Assembly: GCF_006782915.1 (NCBI RefSeq)
Contig: NZ_VCNP01000056.1
Location: 186,001-250,000, forward strand
Source of the DNA: Streptomyces calvus
GTDB taxonomy: Bacteria > Actinomycetota > Actinomycetes > Streptomycetales > Streptomycetaceae
DNA: 64,000 nt
Reading direction: 5' to 3'
Positions 41,716 through 51,540 of this stretch are shown here, in pieces. Position 1 is the stretch's first letter; each line of letters starts with the position of its first letter. The notes under the pieces are model-generated. The model worked only from the letters and a program-made list of their open reading frames with translations, was not told the DNA's origin and did no database searches. The translations under genes were made by a program, and so were the position numbers.

Positions 41716-44700
41716 ATGTACGAGCTGTCCCGGGTCCGCCTCTACTCCATCGGGCCGGCCGGTGCGCGCTACGCCGACACCGTGCTCGACCTGCGCGGCG
41801 TCGGCGGGGCCGTGCCCGACCCCGCCCCGACCCAGGCGGAGTTCTTCGAGGAGGAGCCCGTCGGCCCGCCGCGCCGCCCCGCGCCCGCCGGCGTGCTGTT
41901 CCTGGAGAACGGCGGCGGCAAGTCGGTCCTGCTCAAGCTGATCTTCTCGGTGATGCTCCCGGGCCACCGCAACACCCTCGGCGGCGCCAGCTCCGGCGTG
42001 CTGCGCAAGTTCCTCCTCGCCGACGACTGCGGCCACGTCGCGCTGGAGTGGCAGCACGTGCAGACCGGCGAGTGCGTCGTCGTCGGCAAGGTCAGCGAGT
42101 GGCGGGGCCGCCAGGTCTCCAACGATCCGCGCAAGTTCGCCGAGGCCTGGTACTCCTTCCGCCCCGGCCCCGGACTCAGCCTGGACAACCTGCCCGTCGC
42201 CGAGTCCACGGCCGTACGGCCGCCCGCCGAGGGCCAGTCCGGCGCGCGCGGGCGGCGCCGCACCATGAAGGGCTTCCGGGACGCCCTCACCGACGCGGGC
42301 AAGAACTACCCGCACCTCGAAGTGCACTGGGAGGAGATCCACGAACGCTGGACCGAGCACCTCGGCGACCTGGGCCTCGACCCCGAACTCTTCCGCTACC
42401 AGCGCGAGATGAACGCCGACGAGGGCGAGGCCGCCGGTCTCTTCGCGGTGAAGAAGGACTCCGACTTCACCGACCTGCTGCTGCGCGCCGTCACCGACAC
42501 CCGCGACACCGACGGACTCGCCGACCTGGTCAGCGGCTTCGGCAACAAGCTCGGCCGACGGGCCGAACTGATCGCCGAACGGGACTTCACCGCCGGCTCC
42601 GTCGACCTGCTGGGCCGGATCGTCGAGGCCGCCGAGGCCCGCACCCGGGCGCGGGAGATCCACACCGCAGCCGAGCGCCGCACCCGCACCCTGGCCCGGC
42701 GACTCTCCGCGCGCGGCGCGCAGGAACGCCTCCGCGCCGCCGACCTGGCCGGGCGGGTCACCGCCGCCGCCTACGCCGTCACCCACGCCGAGTCCGCGCG
42801 CGAGCACAGCGCGCTGGTCTCCGCCGAACTCGCCTACCGCCACGCCTCGCTGGCCCTCGCCGCCGCCGAGAAGTCCGCCGCCGCGCAGAAGCGTGAACTC
42901 GCCGACGCGCGCACGCTGTACGCGGCCTGGCAGGCCGCCGAGTCCGCGCTGCGCCACCGTGCCGCCGCCGACCGGGTCGCGCGCGTCTCCGCCGCCATCC
43001 AGGAGGCCGAACGGGACGCCGCCCCCGCGCTGGCCGCACGCGCCAAGGCCGCCGTCGACCTGGTGCGGGCCCTGCACGCCGCCGCACGCAACGCCGAGCA
43101 CCTCGCCAACGAGGAGGAGGAGCGCTCCGCCGCCCTCCAGGAGGTCAGCGACACCGCCTACCGCGACTCCACCGCCGCGGCCACCGAGGCACAGCGGGCC
43201 CGCAGCGAGATCGGACACCTGCGGCAGCGGCTCACCGAGGTCGAGCAGGAGACCGCCGAGGCCGTCCGGGCCGGCTGGCTCGACGACAGCGCCCCCGACG
43301 CCGACCCCGCCCGGGCCGCCCTCGCCGCCAGCGACGCCGAGAAGACGACCGTCGCCGCCTGGGACGCCGCCCGCGAGACGGCCCGCAAGGCCCTGGAGCA
43401 CGCGCGCGAGGCCGCGGCCGCCGAGAGCCGCGCGGAACTCACCGCCGCCCGCGCCGCCGACGCGGCCACCGCCGCCGAACGCGCCCACGAGAGCGAGCGC
43501 CGCACCGCCGAGGCCCTCGCCGCCGAGGAACGCCTCGCCGAGCTGCTGAGCCTGCCGGCGGCCACCCGCGGCGCACGGGCCGGTGTGCCGAACCCCCGCA
43601 CCGACGGGGACGGCAACGACGGGAACCGCGGCGACGCGGCCCGCCCGGCCGGCGACCGGCGCACGCCGGCGGCCCGGCCCGCCGCCGACGGCACCCTGAC
43701 CGCCGAGGACCTCGACCGGTTCGCCGACGACCTGCGTGAACTCCTCGACGACGCCGTCACCTCCGCCGAACGACAGCTGTTCGACCTGCGCACCGCCGCC
43801 GCCGACGACGCCCGGATCCTCGGCGCCCTCGGCGACGGCGGGCTGCTGCCACCCGGCCCGGACGTGCTGGCGACCGTCGAGTTCCTCGGCGAGCACGGCA
43901 TCCCCGCCCTGCCCGGGTGGCGCTACCTCGCGCAGGCCGTCGACCCCGCCGACCACGCCCGGGTCCTGGCCGCCCGCCCCGAACTGGTCGACGGCGTCAT
44001 CATCACCGACCCCGACTCCCACCTGCGCGCCCGCGAGGCGCTGAGCGACGCCGCCCTGCTGCCCCGCTCCGCCGTCGCGGTCGGCACGGCCGCCGCCCTG
44101 CTCGCCCCCACCCCGGCGCCCGGCACCGACACCGGCGACGTCTTCCTCGTACCGCCGAACCCGGCCATGCACGACGAACACGCCGCCGACGAGGAACGGC
44201 AGGCGCTGCGCGCACGGGCGACCGAACGCGACGAGGAGATCCGCGCGCTCGCCGCCCGGCTCGGCAAGGACCGTGAACTGGCCGCCCGGCTCGCCTCCTG
44301 GCGCACCGGCTGCCCGGCCGGCCGGCTCACCGAACTGGCCACGGCGGCCCGGCAGGCGCGCGCATTCGCCGATGAGTCCGAGGCCGAACTGGCCGAGGCG
44401 CGCACCCTACGGGCCGAAGCGGAGGAGGCCGCCAACGAGGCCACCCGGGTCCGTGACGAGCGGCAGGAGGCCGCGCAGAAGGCCCGGCGCGCGGCCGACG
44501 CCCTCGCCGGACTCGCGTTCCGGCTGCGGGAACGGGCCGGCTGGCAGGTCAAGCTGCGGGAACTGGCCGACGACGCGGCCGAGGCCGAAGCACGCGCCCA
44601 GGCCTGCCTGGAACGGGCGCGCGCCGCCGACGAGGACCGGCGCGGCGCCCAGCGCGCCGCCGACGACGCCCGCCGCACCGCGCGTGCGCTGCGCGCCGAG

Positions 44701-46404
44701 CGTTCCGAGATCGCGGGCGCCCCCGACGACCTGCCCGAGGACGGCACCGCAGCGCCGGGGGCCTCCCTGCCCGCCCTGCGCGAGGCGTACCGGGCCGCCT
44801 CCCAGGTGTACGAGAAGGTCGGCGTCGGAGCCGACCTGCGTGCCGAACAGGCCCGCGCGGAGAGCGACGAGAGCGCCGCCCGCGCGGAACTGGACCGCCT
44901 CAGCAACAAGGTCCGCACCCGCGCCGAGCAGCTCCTCGAGTCGCCCGACGGCTCCGACGGGCCCAGCCGGCAGGCCGCCGCCGCCCGTGCCGAGGAACTG
45001 GTGCAGCTCCTGGAGACCCGGATGTCCAGCGCGAGCGAGCAGCTGGGGCGGCTGCGCGGCGAGGCCGAACGACTCGCACCGCAGGACGGCGAGGCGCACA
45101 CCGAACTCCCCGAGGAGCTGCTGCCGCGCGACGCCGAGCACGCCCAGGCGCTGCTGCGCACCGCCACGGCAGAACTCGCCTCCCGCACCGAGGCGTTGAA
45201 CCAGGCGCGGGAGGCGCACGCCGAACTGCTCGACGCGCACCGCGCCGCCGAGGACGCGGCCGGCGGCTTCGACGAGATCGCCGCCATGCTCCGCGACCTG
45301 CTGCGCGAACACGTTCCCGAGGAGGAGCAGGAGCAGCCCGAGCCCTACCCGGGCGGACTGGAGGAGGCCCGGCAGTCCGCCGCCGAGGCCCGCCGCTCGC
45401 TGCGCGGCTGCGCCGCCGACCTGTCCGCAGCCGAGTCCGCCGTGCGCGAGGCGAGCGACGTCCTCGTCCGGCACGCCAACTCCACCCGCTACGAGCAGGT
45501 CCGCACCCCCGCGCGCCAGCAGATCCGCGAACTGCCCGCCTCCGCGCTGCCCGAGCACGCCCACAAGTGGGCGGACGCCTTCGCCCCCCGGCTGCGGGTC
45601 CTCACCGACGAGCTGGAGCAGCTGGAGCGCAACCGCGACTCGATCGTGGACCGGCTGCGCGGACTGGTCGAGTCGGCCCTCGCCACCCTCCGCTCGGCGC
45701 AGCGGCTGTCCCGGCTGCCGGAGGGCCTCGGCGAGTGGTCGGGACAGGAGTTCCTGCGGATCCGCTTCGAGGAGCCCGACCAGGCGACGCTCACCGAGCG
45801 TCTCGGCGAGGTCATCGACGAGGCGACCCGGGCGGCCGTGAAGAAGAACTCCGATCTGCGGCGCGACGGCATGTCCCTGCTGCTGCGCGGGGTCGCCGCC
45901 GCCCTCCAGCCGAAGGGCGTCGCCGTGGAGATCCTCAAGCCCGACGCGGTGCTGCGCGCCGAGCGGGTGCCCGTCGGCCAGATGGGCGACGTGTTCTCCG
46001 GCGGCCAGCTGCTCACCGCCGCCATCGCCCTGTACTGCACGATGGCCGCCCTGCGCTCCAACGACCGGGGACGGGACAAGCACCGGCACGCCGGAACCCT
46101 GTTCCTGGACAACCCCATCGGCCGCGCCAACGCCACCTATCTGCTGGAGCTCCAGCGGGCGGTCGCCGACGCGCTCGGCGTGCAGCTGCTGTACACCACC
46201 GGCCTGTTCGACACGACGGCACTCGCGGAGTTCCCGCTGGTCATCCGGCTGCGCAACGACGCCGACCTGCGGGCCGGCCTGAAGTACATCAGCGTGGAGG
46301 AACACCTGCGGCCGGGGCTCCCGCAGCAGGACCCGGCCGAGGAGGCGCACAGCGAGATCACGGCGACCCGCATGTTCAAGCGGCCCGCCACGGCGAACGG
46401 CTGA
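41716..46404 (+). CDS. SMC/MksB-like ATPase (1562 aa)
   Basis: A very long ATPase with N- and C-terminal half-domains joined by Ala/Glu/Arg-rich coiled coils. Walker A is FLENGGGKSVLLKL (about 62-75), and a globular hinge-like insert lies at about 705-820 (HGIPALPGWRYLAQAVD, VDGVIITDPDSHLRAREAL). The ABC signature is VFSGGQLLTAA (S1428) and Walker B is GTLFLDNPIGRAN with D1465. The residue after that Asp, normally the catalytic Glu, is Asn. The gene follows kleisin- and KITE-like genes, completing a MukBEF/MksBEF-type set. DNA loop extrusion or plasmid/phage defence is inferred; no JetD/MksG nuclease gene is present. Confidence 0.82.
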   Translation: MYELSRVRLYSIGPAGARYADTVLDLRGVGGAVPDPAPTQAEFFEEEPVGPPRRPAPAGVLFLENGGGKSVLLKLIFSVMLPGHRNTLGGASSGVLRKFLLADDCGHVALEWQHVQTGECVVVGKVSEWRGRQVSNDPRKFAEAWYSFRPGPGLSLDNLPVAESTAVRPPAEGQSGARGRRRTMKGFRDALTDAGKNYPHLEVHWEEIHERWTEHLGDLGLDPELFRYQREMNADEGEAAGLFAVKKDSDFTDLLLRAVTDTRDTDGLADLVSGFGNKLGRRAELIAERDFTAGSVDLLGRIVEAAEARTRAREIHTAAERRTRTLARRLSARGAQERLRAADLAGRVTAAAYAVTHAESAREHSALVSAELAYRHASLALAAAEKSAAAQKRELADARTLYAAWQAAESALRHRAAADRVARVSAAIQEAERDAAPALAARAKAAVDLVRALHAAARNAEHLANEEEERSAALQEVSDTAYRDSTAAATEAQRARSEIGHLRQRLTEVEQETAEAVRAGWLDDSAPDADPARAALAASDAEKTTVAAWDAARETARKALEHAREAAAAESRAELTAARAADAATAAERAHESERRTAEALAAEERLAELLSLPAATRGARAGVPNPRTDGDGNDGNRGDAARPAGDRRTPAARPAADGTLTAEDLDRFADDLRELLDDAVTSAERQLFDLRTAAADDARILGALGDGGLLPPGPDVLATVEFLGEHGIPALPGWRYLAQAVDPADHARVLAARPELVDGVIITDPDSHLRAREALSDAALLPRSAVAVGTAAALLAPTPAPGTDTGDVFLVPPNPAMHDEHAADEERQALRARATERDEEIRALAARLGKDRELAARLASWRTGCPAGRLTELATAARQARAFADESEAELAEARTLRAEAEEAANEATRVRDERQEAAQKARRAADALAGLAFRLRERAGWQVKLRELADDAAEAEARAQACLERARAADEDRRGAQRAADDARRTARALRAERSEIAGAPDDLPEDGTAAPGASLPALREAYRAASQVYEKVGVGADLRAEQARAESDESAARAELDRLSNKVRTRAEQLLESPDGSDGPSRQAAAARAEELVQLLETRMSSASEQLGRLRGEAERLAPQDGEAHTELPEELLPRDAEHAQALLRTATAELASRTEALNQAREAHAELLDAHRAAEDAAGGFDEIAAMLRDLLREHVPEEEQEQPEPYPGGLEEARQSAAEARRSLRGCAADLSAAESAVREASDVLVRHANSTRYEQVRTPARQQIRELPASALPEHAHKWADAFAPRLRVLTDELEQLERNRDSIVDRLRGLVESALATLRSAQRLSRLPEGLGEWSGQEFLRIRFEEPDQATLTERLGEVIDEATRAAVKKNSDLRRDGMSLLLRGVAAALQPKGVAVEILKPDAVLRAERVPVGQMGDVFSGGQLLTAAIALYCTMAALRSNDRGRDKHRHAGTLFLDNPIGRANATYLLELQRAVADALGVQLLYTTGLFDTTALAEFPLVIRLRNDADLRAGLKYISVEEHLRPGLPQQDPAEEAHSEITATRMFKRPATANG

Positions 46405-46451
46405 CCGGGACGGCCGCCCGCCAAGACTGCCGGCCAAGGCTGCCCGCCAAA

Positions 46452-46539
46452 GGCCGCCCGCCGAAGGCCGGCGGCCCCGGGGTCGCCGGGGCGGCCGGGG
46501 TCGCTGAGCCGCCAGGGCGGCCGGGGCGGCCGGGGTCGC
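46452..46539. repeat. GC-rich repeats and weak hairpin after SMC gene
   Basis: GGCCGCC (46452-46458) pairs with GGCGGCC (46470-46476). The 19-bp sequence CCGGGGCGGCCGGGGTCGC occurs twice (46486-46504 and 46521-46539). They fill the gap between the convergent SMC and IclR genes; a terminator role is likely. Confidence 0.5.
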
Positions 46540-46563
46540 CGGGCCGCTGGTGCCGCCGGGGGT

Positions 46564-47361
46564 TCAGAATCCGTAGCCCATGCGCCGGGACAGCTCGGCA
46601 GCCGCCGTCGCCGTCCGGCTGCCCAGCGCGGGCAGCCGGTCCGCCTTCATCCGGTACACCGGCCCCGAGACGCTGAGCGCCGCGATCACCGCGCCGTCGT
46701 GCGAGCGGACCGGCGCGGCGACGGCGGCGAGGCCCAGCTCCAGTTCCTCCAGCGTGGCGGCGAATCCCCGGTCGGCCACCGCCTCCAGCTCACCGCGCAG
46801 CGCGGACGCCCGGGTGATCGTGTGCTCCGTGAACCGCCGCAGCGGACGGGAGAGATGACCCTCGCGAAGAGCGGGCGCCATGTGGGCCAGGAACACCTTC
46901 CCGCCGGCGGTGGCATGCAGGGGAGTGCGCCGGCCCAGCCAGTCCTGTGCCGTCACCGCCGCCGTGCCGCGGGCCTGCATGATGTTGACGGCCGCGTCGT
47001 CGTCCGGCACCGCCAGGTTGACCGTCTCGCCCAGTTCGTCGGCGAGTTCCCGGCACACCGGGACGCCCTCCTGCGAGATGTCCAGCCGCACGGCCGCGGC
47101 ACCGGCGAGGCGCAGCACACCGGCCCCCAGGTAGTACTTCCCGCGGTCCTTGGCCTGGGCGACCAGGCCGCGGTTCTCCAGCACACCGAGCAGGCGGAAC
47201 GCCGTGGACTTGTGCACGCCCAGTTCGCCCGCGATCTCCGTGACGCCCGCCTCCCCGAGCCGGGCGAGGATCTCCAGCACGCTCACGGCACGGTCCACCG
47301 ACTGCACCGCACTGGTCGCGCCCGCCCCGGTGCGCCCGGGCCCCTGCTGGGCGTCGGTCAT
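46564..47361 (-). CDS. IclR-family transcriptional regulator
   Basis: A 265-aa regulator. The helix-turn-helix is near residues 18-75 (VDRAVSVLEILARLGEAGV, GELGVHKSTAFRLLGVLENRGLV). The IclR effector domain follows, with TPLHATAGGKVFLAHM and VAAPVRSHDGAVIAALSVSGPVYR. ATG 47361 is chosen over GTG 47373 because GGTGAG, which includes that GTG, serves as ribosome site. A palindrome in the promoter suggests autoregulation. The target is unknown; a glycerol-system role like GylR is possible given the gyl remnant at 57 kb, but that is speculation. Confidence 0.88.
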   Translation of the reverse strand: MTDAQQGPGRTGAGATSAVQSVDRAVSVLEILARLGEAGVTEIAGELGVHKSTAFRLLGVLENRGLVAQAKDRGKYYLGAGVLRLAGAAAVRLDISQEGVPVCRELADELGETVNLAVPDDDAAVNIMQARGTAAVTAQDWLGRRTPLHATAGGKVFLAHMAPALREGHLSRPLRRFTEHTITRASALRGELEAVADRGFAATLEELELGLAAVAAPVRSHDGAVIAALSVSGPVYRMKADRLPALGSRTATAAAELSRRMGYGF

Positions 47362-47458
47362 GGCTCGACTCACCGCCTGTCGGTCCGCTGCGGGCCGCCG
47401 CCTTCCGGCTTCGGTGGGACGGTCGTCCGCCCGGGATCTGTTGCGCAGGGCGCCTTTC

Positions 47459-47478
47459 GGTGCGCTCCGCGGAACACC
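47459..47478 (-). promoter_or_regulatory. IclR-type operator-like palindrome
   Basis: The plus strand reads GGTGCGCTCCGCGGAACACC, with a perfect TCCGCGGA core and partly matching arms. A -10-like TAGCAT on the minus strand (47484-47479) adjoins it, 98-117 nt upstream of the IclR start. Confidence 0.4.
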
Positions 47479-47505
47479 ATGCTATCGGGACCCCCGGGCC
47501 GGGAT

Positions 47506-48129
47506 TCAGGAGTGCGACAGCCGCCGGGCCGCACCCCGCCGGCGTATCCGGCCCTCCGCCCGCGCTGCGGCGCGCTGCTGACGGCGGGCCCGCCGCCGCT
47601 CCCGCCGCAGGGCCCGCGCGGTGCTGCTGGGGGCGGACACCACACCGTTGCGCTGGTTCCAGACCTGGCGGGTCACCCATACGTCCAGCACCGCCCAGGT
47701 GGCCAGGACGGTACTGACGACACTGCTGATGACCATGGGAAACGCCAGCCAGGACTCGGCCAGCGTGCACAGCACGGCCACCATGGCCTGAATCAGCGTC
47801 ACGGAGATGACCAGCACCGCCCGCACGGCCGCCGTCCGCACCGGATCCGGAAGCCGGCGCCGCCGCGCGGGCTCCTCGACCCACAACGGCCGGTGGCCGG
47901 CCCGCCGCCCCGCCATGCCGGACGCACCGGCGTCGTCCACGGCCGCGCGTTCCGCACCGACCGCGCGCGCCGCGCGTGACGTGTCGTGCCCGGGCGCCGC
48001 ACGGCCGCGCCCGTCGGCCGTCCCGCCCTCGACCGCGGCCGTACCGGACCCCCGCGCCCCGGTATCCGGCCGTGCCGTCGTCCGCGCCGCGCCGCCCTCG
48101 GGCGCCCCGCGCCGCTCCGCCGTGCCCAT
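47506..48129 (-). CDS. Membrane protein of unknown function
   Basis: A 207-aa protein. Residues 1-95 are a low-complexity Ala/Gly/Arg-rich tail. Two transmembrane helices follow (AVRAVLVISVTLIQAMVAVLCTLA region and AFPMVISSVVSTVLATWAVL), and the C-terminus is highly basic (RALRRERRRARRQQRAAAR). The basic end is probably cytoplasmic. ATG 48129 follows GGGGAGTGA. I do not recognise the family. It is divergent from the conservon. Confidence 0.65.
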   Translation of the reverse strand: MGTAERRGAPEGGAARTTARPDTGARGSGTAAVEGGTADGRGRAAPGHDTSRAARAVGAERAAVDDAGASGMAGRRAGHRPLWVEEPARRRRLPDPVRTAAVRAVLVISVTLIQAMVAVLCTLAESWLAFPMVISSVVSTVLATWAVLDVWVTRQVWNQRNGVVSAPSSTARALRRERRRARRQQRAAARAEGRIRRRGAARRLSHS

Positions 48130-48546
48130 CAACGTGTCACTCCCCACCGCCGGCAGACAGCCCGCTCGTGTCCGAAGACCCGGTTCTCCATTGGCTGCCC
48201 GGCTTGCGCTCGTCTACGCCGCCCAGGTGCGGGACACGGCTCCTGTGACCGATTCCGCCCCCATTTCCCACAGAGAAGGACGAACAGCACGCCGCGAAGA
48301 TTCCCGACCGGGAAAGGATTCGGCCAACCGTCGCTTCCTGTTCGTGAAATTCACCTCCGGGAAGCGCCCCGGATTCCGGGAGGCAATCTCCCCCAATGCC
48401 CGGACAACTCACCATCTCCGGACGCCAGTACGGAACCACAGGTTCCGGACGGCTCTTCGAGTTCACCCCAGGGCGGTAGTAGGCTCGCGCCGTTTGTTGA
48501 CGCACTGTGTACCCCCGGCCGGTCGGGGGCCGAGCTGGGGGAGGCC
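48130..48546. promoter_or_regulatory. Divergent upstream region of the conservon
   Basis: No gene is seen in these 417 bases. The 17-bp palindrome CGGAACCACAGGTTCCG (48431-48447) lies 33 bp upstream of a -10-like TAGGCT (48480-48485), with only a weak -35 (TTCGAG, 18 bp spacing). It is a candidate operator for the conservon transcript. Confidence 0.4.
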
Positions 48547-51540
48547 ATGCGCTTTCGCGGGAAGTCCGTCCGCCGGAAGATCGTGGCGCTGCTTCTCGTG
48601 CCGCTGTTGTCCCTGACCACGATCTGGGCCTTCACCACGGCGATCACGGGCCGCGAGGCAAGCCATCTGTTCGACGTCTCGTCGGTGATGGAGGAGGTCG
48701 GCTACCCCGTCGAGGACACCGTCCGTGTCCTTCAGCAGGAGCGCCGGCAGACCCTCGTCTACCTCGCCGACCCGCGCGCCTCGAACGCCCTCGCCGCGCT
48801 CCGCCGCAGCCGCGCCGCCACCGACCGGGCCGTGGCGATCGTGCGCAGCAGCGCCGCGAACTCCGACGTGCACGAGGCCATGCACGGCGACAGCGGTGAA
48901 CTGACCGCCGTACTGGACTCCTTCGAGGGCATCGACTCCCTGCGCCGCAGCGTCGAGGACGGCACCGTCGACCGCTCGCAGGCCCTCGACCTCTACAACC
49001 GGCTGGTCGACCCGTGCTACGTGCTGCTGGCCGAACTCCATGTGGTCGAGGACGTCGAGCTCGACAAGCAGTACCGCGCCCTCGTCAGCCTCGCCCGCGC
49101 CCGCGAACTGCTCTCCCGCGAGGACGCCCTGCTCGGCTCCGCCCTGCTCGTCGGCACGCTCTCCCGGGACGAGGTGCGGGACCTCTCCGACCTCGTGGCG
49201 CAGCGCACGCTGCTGTACGACGCCGGTCTGCCGCAGCTGCCCGCCGCCGAACGCGACCGCTACGAGACCTTCTGGAAGAACGCCGCCTCCGCACCGCTGC
49301 GCGTGGGTGAGGAAGCCGCGATCTCCTCCGGCACCGGAACGCCCCGCGGGATCACCGCGAAGGGCTGGGACATCGCCGCCGGCAACGTGCTCGCCGAGCT
49401 CGCCACCCTCAACGACCAGGCCACCGACCGCTACCAGGACCGCGTCCGCCCCGTCGCCCTCGGCGTCATCGCGCAGGCCGTCATCGCCGGCAGCCTCGGC
49501 CTGATCGCCCTGCTGGTCTCCCTCTTCCTCTCCGTACGCGTCGGCCGCGGCCTCGTCCGCGACCTCCGGCAGCTGCGCCTGGAGGCCCACGAGGCGTCCG
49601 GCGTGCGGCTGCCCAGCGTGATGCGCCGCCTCTCGGCGGGCGAACAGGTCGACGTCGAGACCGAAGTGCCGCGCCTGGAGTACGACAAGAACGAGTTGGG
49701 CGAGGTCGGCCAGGCCCTCAACACCCTCCAGCGCGCCGCCGTGGAGGCCGCCGTCAGGCAGGCCGAACTGCGCGCCGGTGTCTCCGAGGTGTTCGTCAAC
49801 CTCGCCCGCCGCAGCCAGGTGCTGCTGCACAAGCAGCTCACCCTGCTGGACACCATGGAGCGCAGGACCGACGACACCGAGGAACTCGCCGACCTGTTCC
49901 GGCTGGACCACCTCACCACCCGGATGCGCCGGCACGCCGAGGGCCTGGTGATCCTCTCCGGTGCCGCGCCCTCCCGGCAGTGGCGCAAGCCCGTCCAGCT
50001 CATGGACGTCGTCCGCGCGGCCGTCGCCGAGGTGGAGGACTACGAGCGCATCGAGGTCCGTCGGCTGCCGAGGGTCGCGGTCACCGGACCGGCCGTCGCC
50101 GACCTCACCCATCTGGTGGCCGAACTGCTGGAGAACGCCACGGTCTTCTCCCCGCCGCACACCGCCGTCCAGGTCCTCGGCGAGCGCGTGGCCAACGGCT
50201 TCACCCTGGAGATCCACGACCGCGGGCTCGGCATGGCCGCCGACGCGCTCCTCGACGCCAACCTCCGCCTCGCCGAGACCCCGGAGTTCGAACTCTCCGA
50301 CACCGACCGGCTCGGCCTGTTCGTGGTCAGCCGGCTCGCCAAGCGCCAGAACGTGCGGGTCTCCCTGCAACCCTCCCCGTACGGCGGCACCACCGCGGTC
50401 GTGTTCCTTCCCGACGCCCTACTGACGGACGACATCCCGGACACCAACGGTGTCGGCTTCCGTCTGGACCGGCCCAAGCGCCCCGACGAGCGGGACACCG
50501 AGGAGAGCCGCCGCGCCGCGCTCTCCCAGGTGCCCGTGCAGCTGCCCCGGCTGCCCGCCTCGCTGCTGGACGGCCCCATCGAGCTGGAGGCACCCGTCGA
50601 CCTGGACTCCCTCGACGGCTTCCCCGAGCTGGGTGACGAGGACGGCGGACACGGCGGACTCTTCCGTCCGCGCCGCTCCCTCACCGGCGGCACCGACGAG
50701 CGGCCCGGCCACGGCGGCGACGCCGAGCAGCCGGACCTCCGCGACGACACGGACCCGGACGACCGGACGGGCGCCCCGGTCCCGCCGGCCCGCAGGTCGA
50801 CCCCCAAGCTGGTCAGCTCCCACGGGCGCCCGGTGCGCGACCAGCGCACGCGGGGCGAACGGTCGGACGCGGACGACGCCGCCGCACCCTCGGGCCGCCC
50901 CGCGCCGGATACGGCACCCCCGCTGCCCACCCGCCGCCGGGGTGAGGAGCCCGCACGGCGCTGGACCACCGGCCGCACGGGCCCGGAACCCCTGTCCCCG
51001 CTCCCGGCCCGCCGCCGGGCCGAGCGGCTTCCCGCCGACAGCGAGCACGACCCGCGGGACGCGGAGACGCCGCCCGCACTGCCGTCCCGGCGCCGGGGCG
51101 CCGAACCCGCCCGCCCCGTGGGCAGCGCGGGGGAACGGGGAGCGTCCCCGTCACCCGCCGGCCCCGCACGCGAGGACCGGTCCGGTCCGCCCGCCGGACT
51201 TCCCCAGCGGATCCGCCGCCCCGCCGGCACGGCGAGCGGCGACGGCCCCGACGACTCCGCACCGGACGCGAACGCGACGGACACCGGTGCCGCACCGCCC
51301 GGCGGCGGATCACTGCCCCGGCGCGTACGGCAGGCCAGCCTCGCCCCGCAGCTCAAGCGCGCCGCCGGGCGCAGGAACGACGACAGCGCCCGGCCCGTTG
51401 AACGGGATGCCGACGAAGTACGCAGCCGTATGGCCTCGCTCCAGCGCGGCTGGCAGCGCGGCCGTGAGGAGAACGCCGCGGGCGAGGACGCCGGCAGCGG
51501 CACAGCACCACGACGAACGACAAAGGGGGACGGTCGATGA
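48547..51540 (+). CDS. cvnA: Conservon sensor kinase-like protein (CvnA)
   Basis: A 997-aa membrane sensor. The order is a first helix at about 12-32, an extracytoplasmic nitrate/nitrite-sensing-type helical domain, a second helix at about 301-325, a HAMP-like linker, then an HATPase domain with HLVAELLENATVFSPPHT (N-box, about 521-538) and IHDRGLGMAADALLD. There is no clear phosphoacceptor His, as in other CvnA proteins. The last about 330 residues are disordered with repeated RRRGxEPAR-like segments. ATG 48547 follows GGGGGAGG. It overlaps cvnB by four bases. It probably signals to the small GTPase at the end of the operon. Confidence 0.9.
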   Translation: MRFRGKSVRRKIVALLLVPLLSLTTIWAFTTAITGREASHLFDVSSVMEEVGYPVEDTVRVLQQERRQTLVYLADPRASNALAALRRSRAATDRAVAIVRSSAANSDVHEAMHGDSGELTAVLDSFEGIDSLRRSVEDGTVDRSQALDLYNRLVDPCYVLLAELHVVEDVELDKQYRALVSLARARELLSREDALLGSALLVGTLSRDEVRDLSDLVAQRTLLYDAGLPQLPAAERDRYETFWKNAASAPLRVGEEAAISSGTGTPRGITAKGWDIAAGNVLAELATLNDQATDRYQDRVRPVALGVIAQAVIAGSLGLIALLVSLFLSVRVGRGLVRDLRQLRLEAHEASGVRLPSVMRRLSAGEQVDVETEVPRLEYDKNELGEVGQALNTLQRAAVEAAVRQAELRAGVSEVFVNLARRSQVLLHKQLTLLDTMERRTDDTEELADLFRLDHLTTRMRRHAEGLVILSGAAPSRQWRKPVQLMDVVRAAVAEVEDYERIEVRRLPRVAVTGPAVADLTHLVAELLENATVFSPPHTAVQVLGERVANGFTLEIHDRGLGMAADALLDANLRLAETPEFELSDTDRLGLFVVSRLAKRQNVRVSLQPSPYGGTTAVVFLPDALLTDDIPDTNGVGFRLDRPKRPDERDTEESRRAALSQVPVQLPRLPASLLDGPIELEAPVDLDSLDGFPELGDEDGGHGGLFRPRRSLTGGTDERPGHGGDAEQPDLRDDTDPDDRTGAPVPPARRSTPKLVSSHGRPVRDQRTRGERSDADDAAAPSGRPAPDTAPPLPTRRRGEEPARRWTTGRTGPEPLSPLPARRRAERLPADSEHDPRDAETPPALPSRRRGAEPARPVGSAGERGASPSPAGPAREDRSGPPAGLPQRIRRPAGTASGDGPDDSAPDANATDTGAAPPGGGSLPRRVRQASLAPQLKRAAGRRNDDSARPVERDADEVRSRMASLQRGWQRGREENAAGEDAGSGTAPRRTTKGDGR

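Noticed and set aside
41701..44181. 826-codon minus-strand open frame opposite the SMC gene
   Set aside because: Gly/Val/Leu-rich composition without motifs; explained by the high GC of the third positions of the SMC gene.
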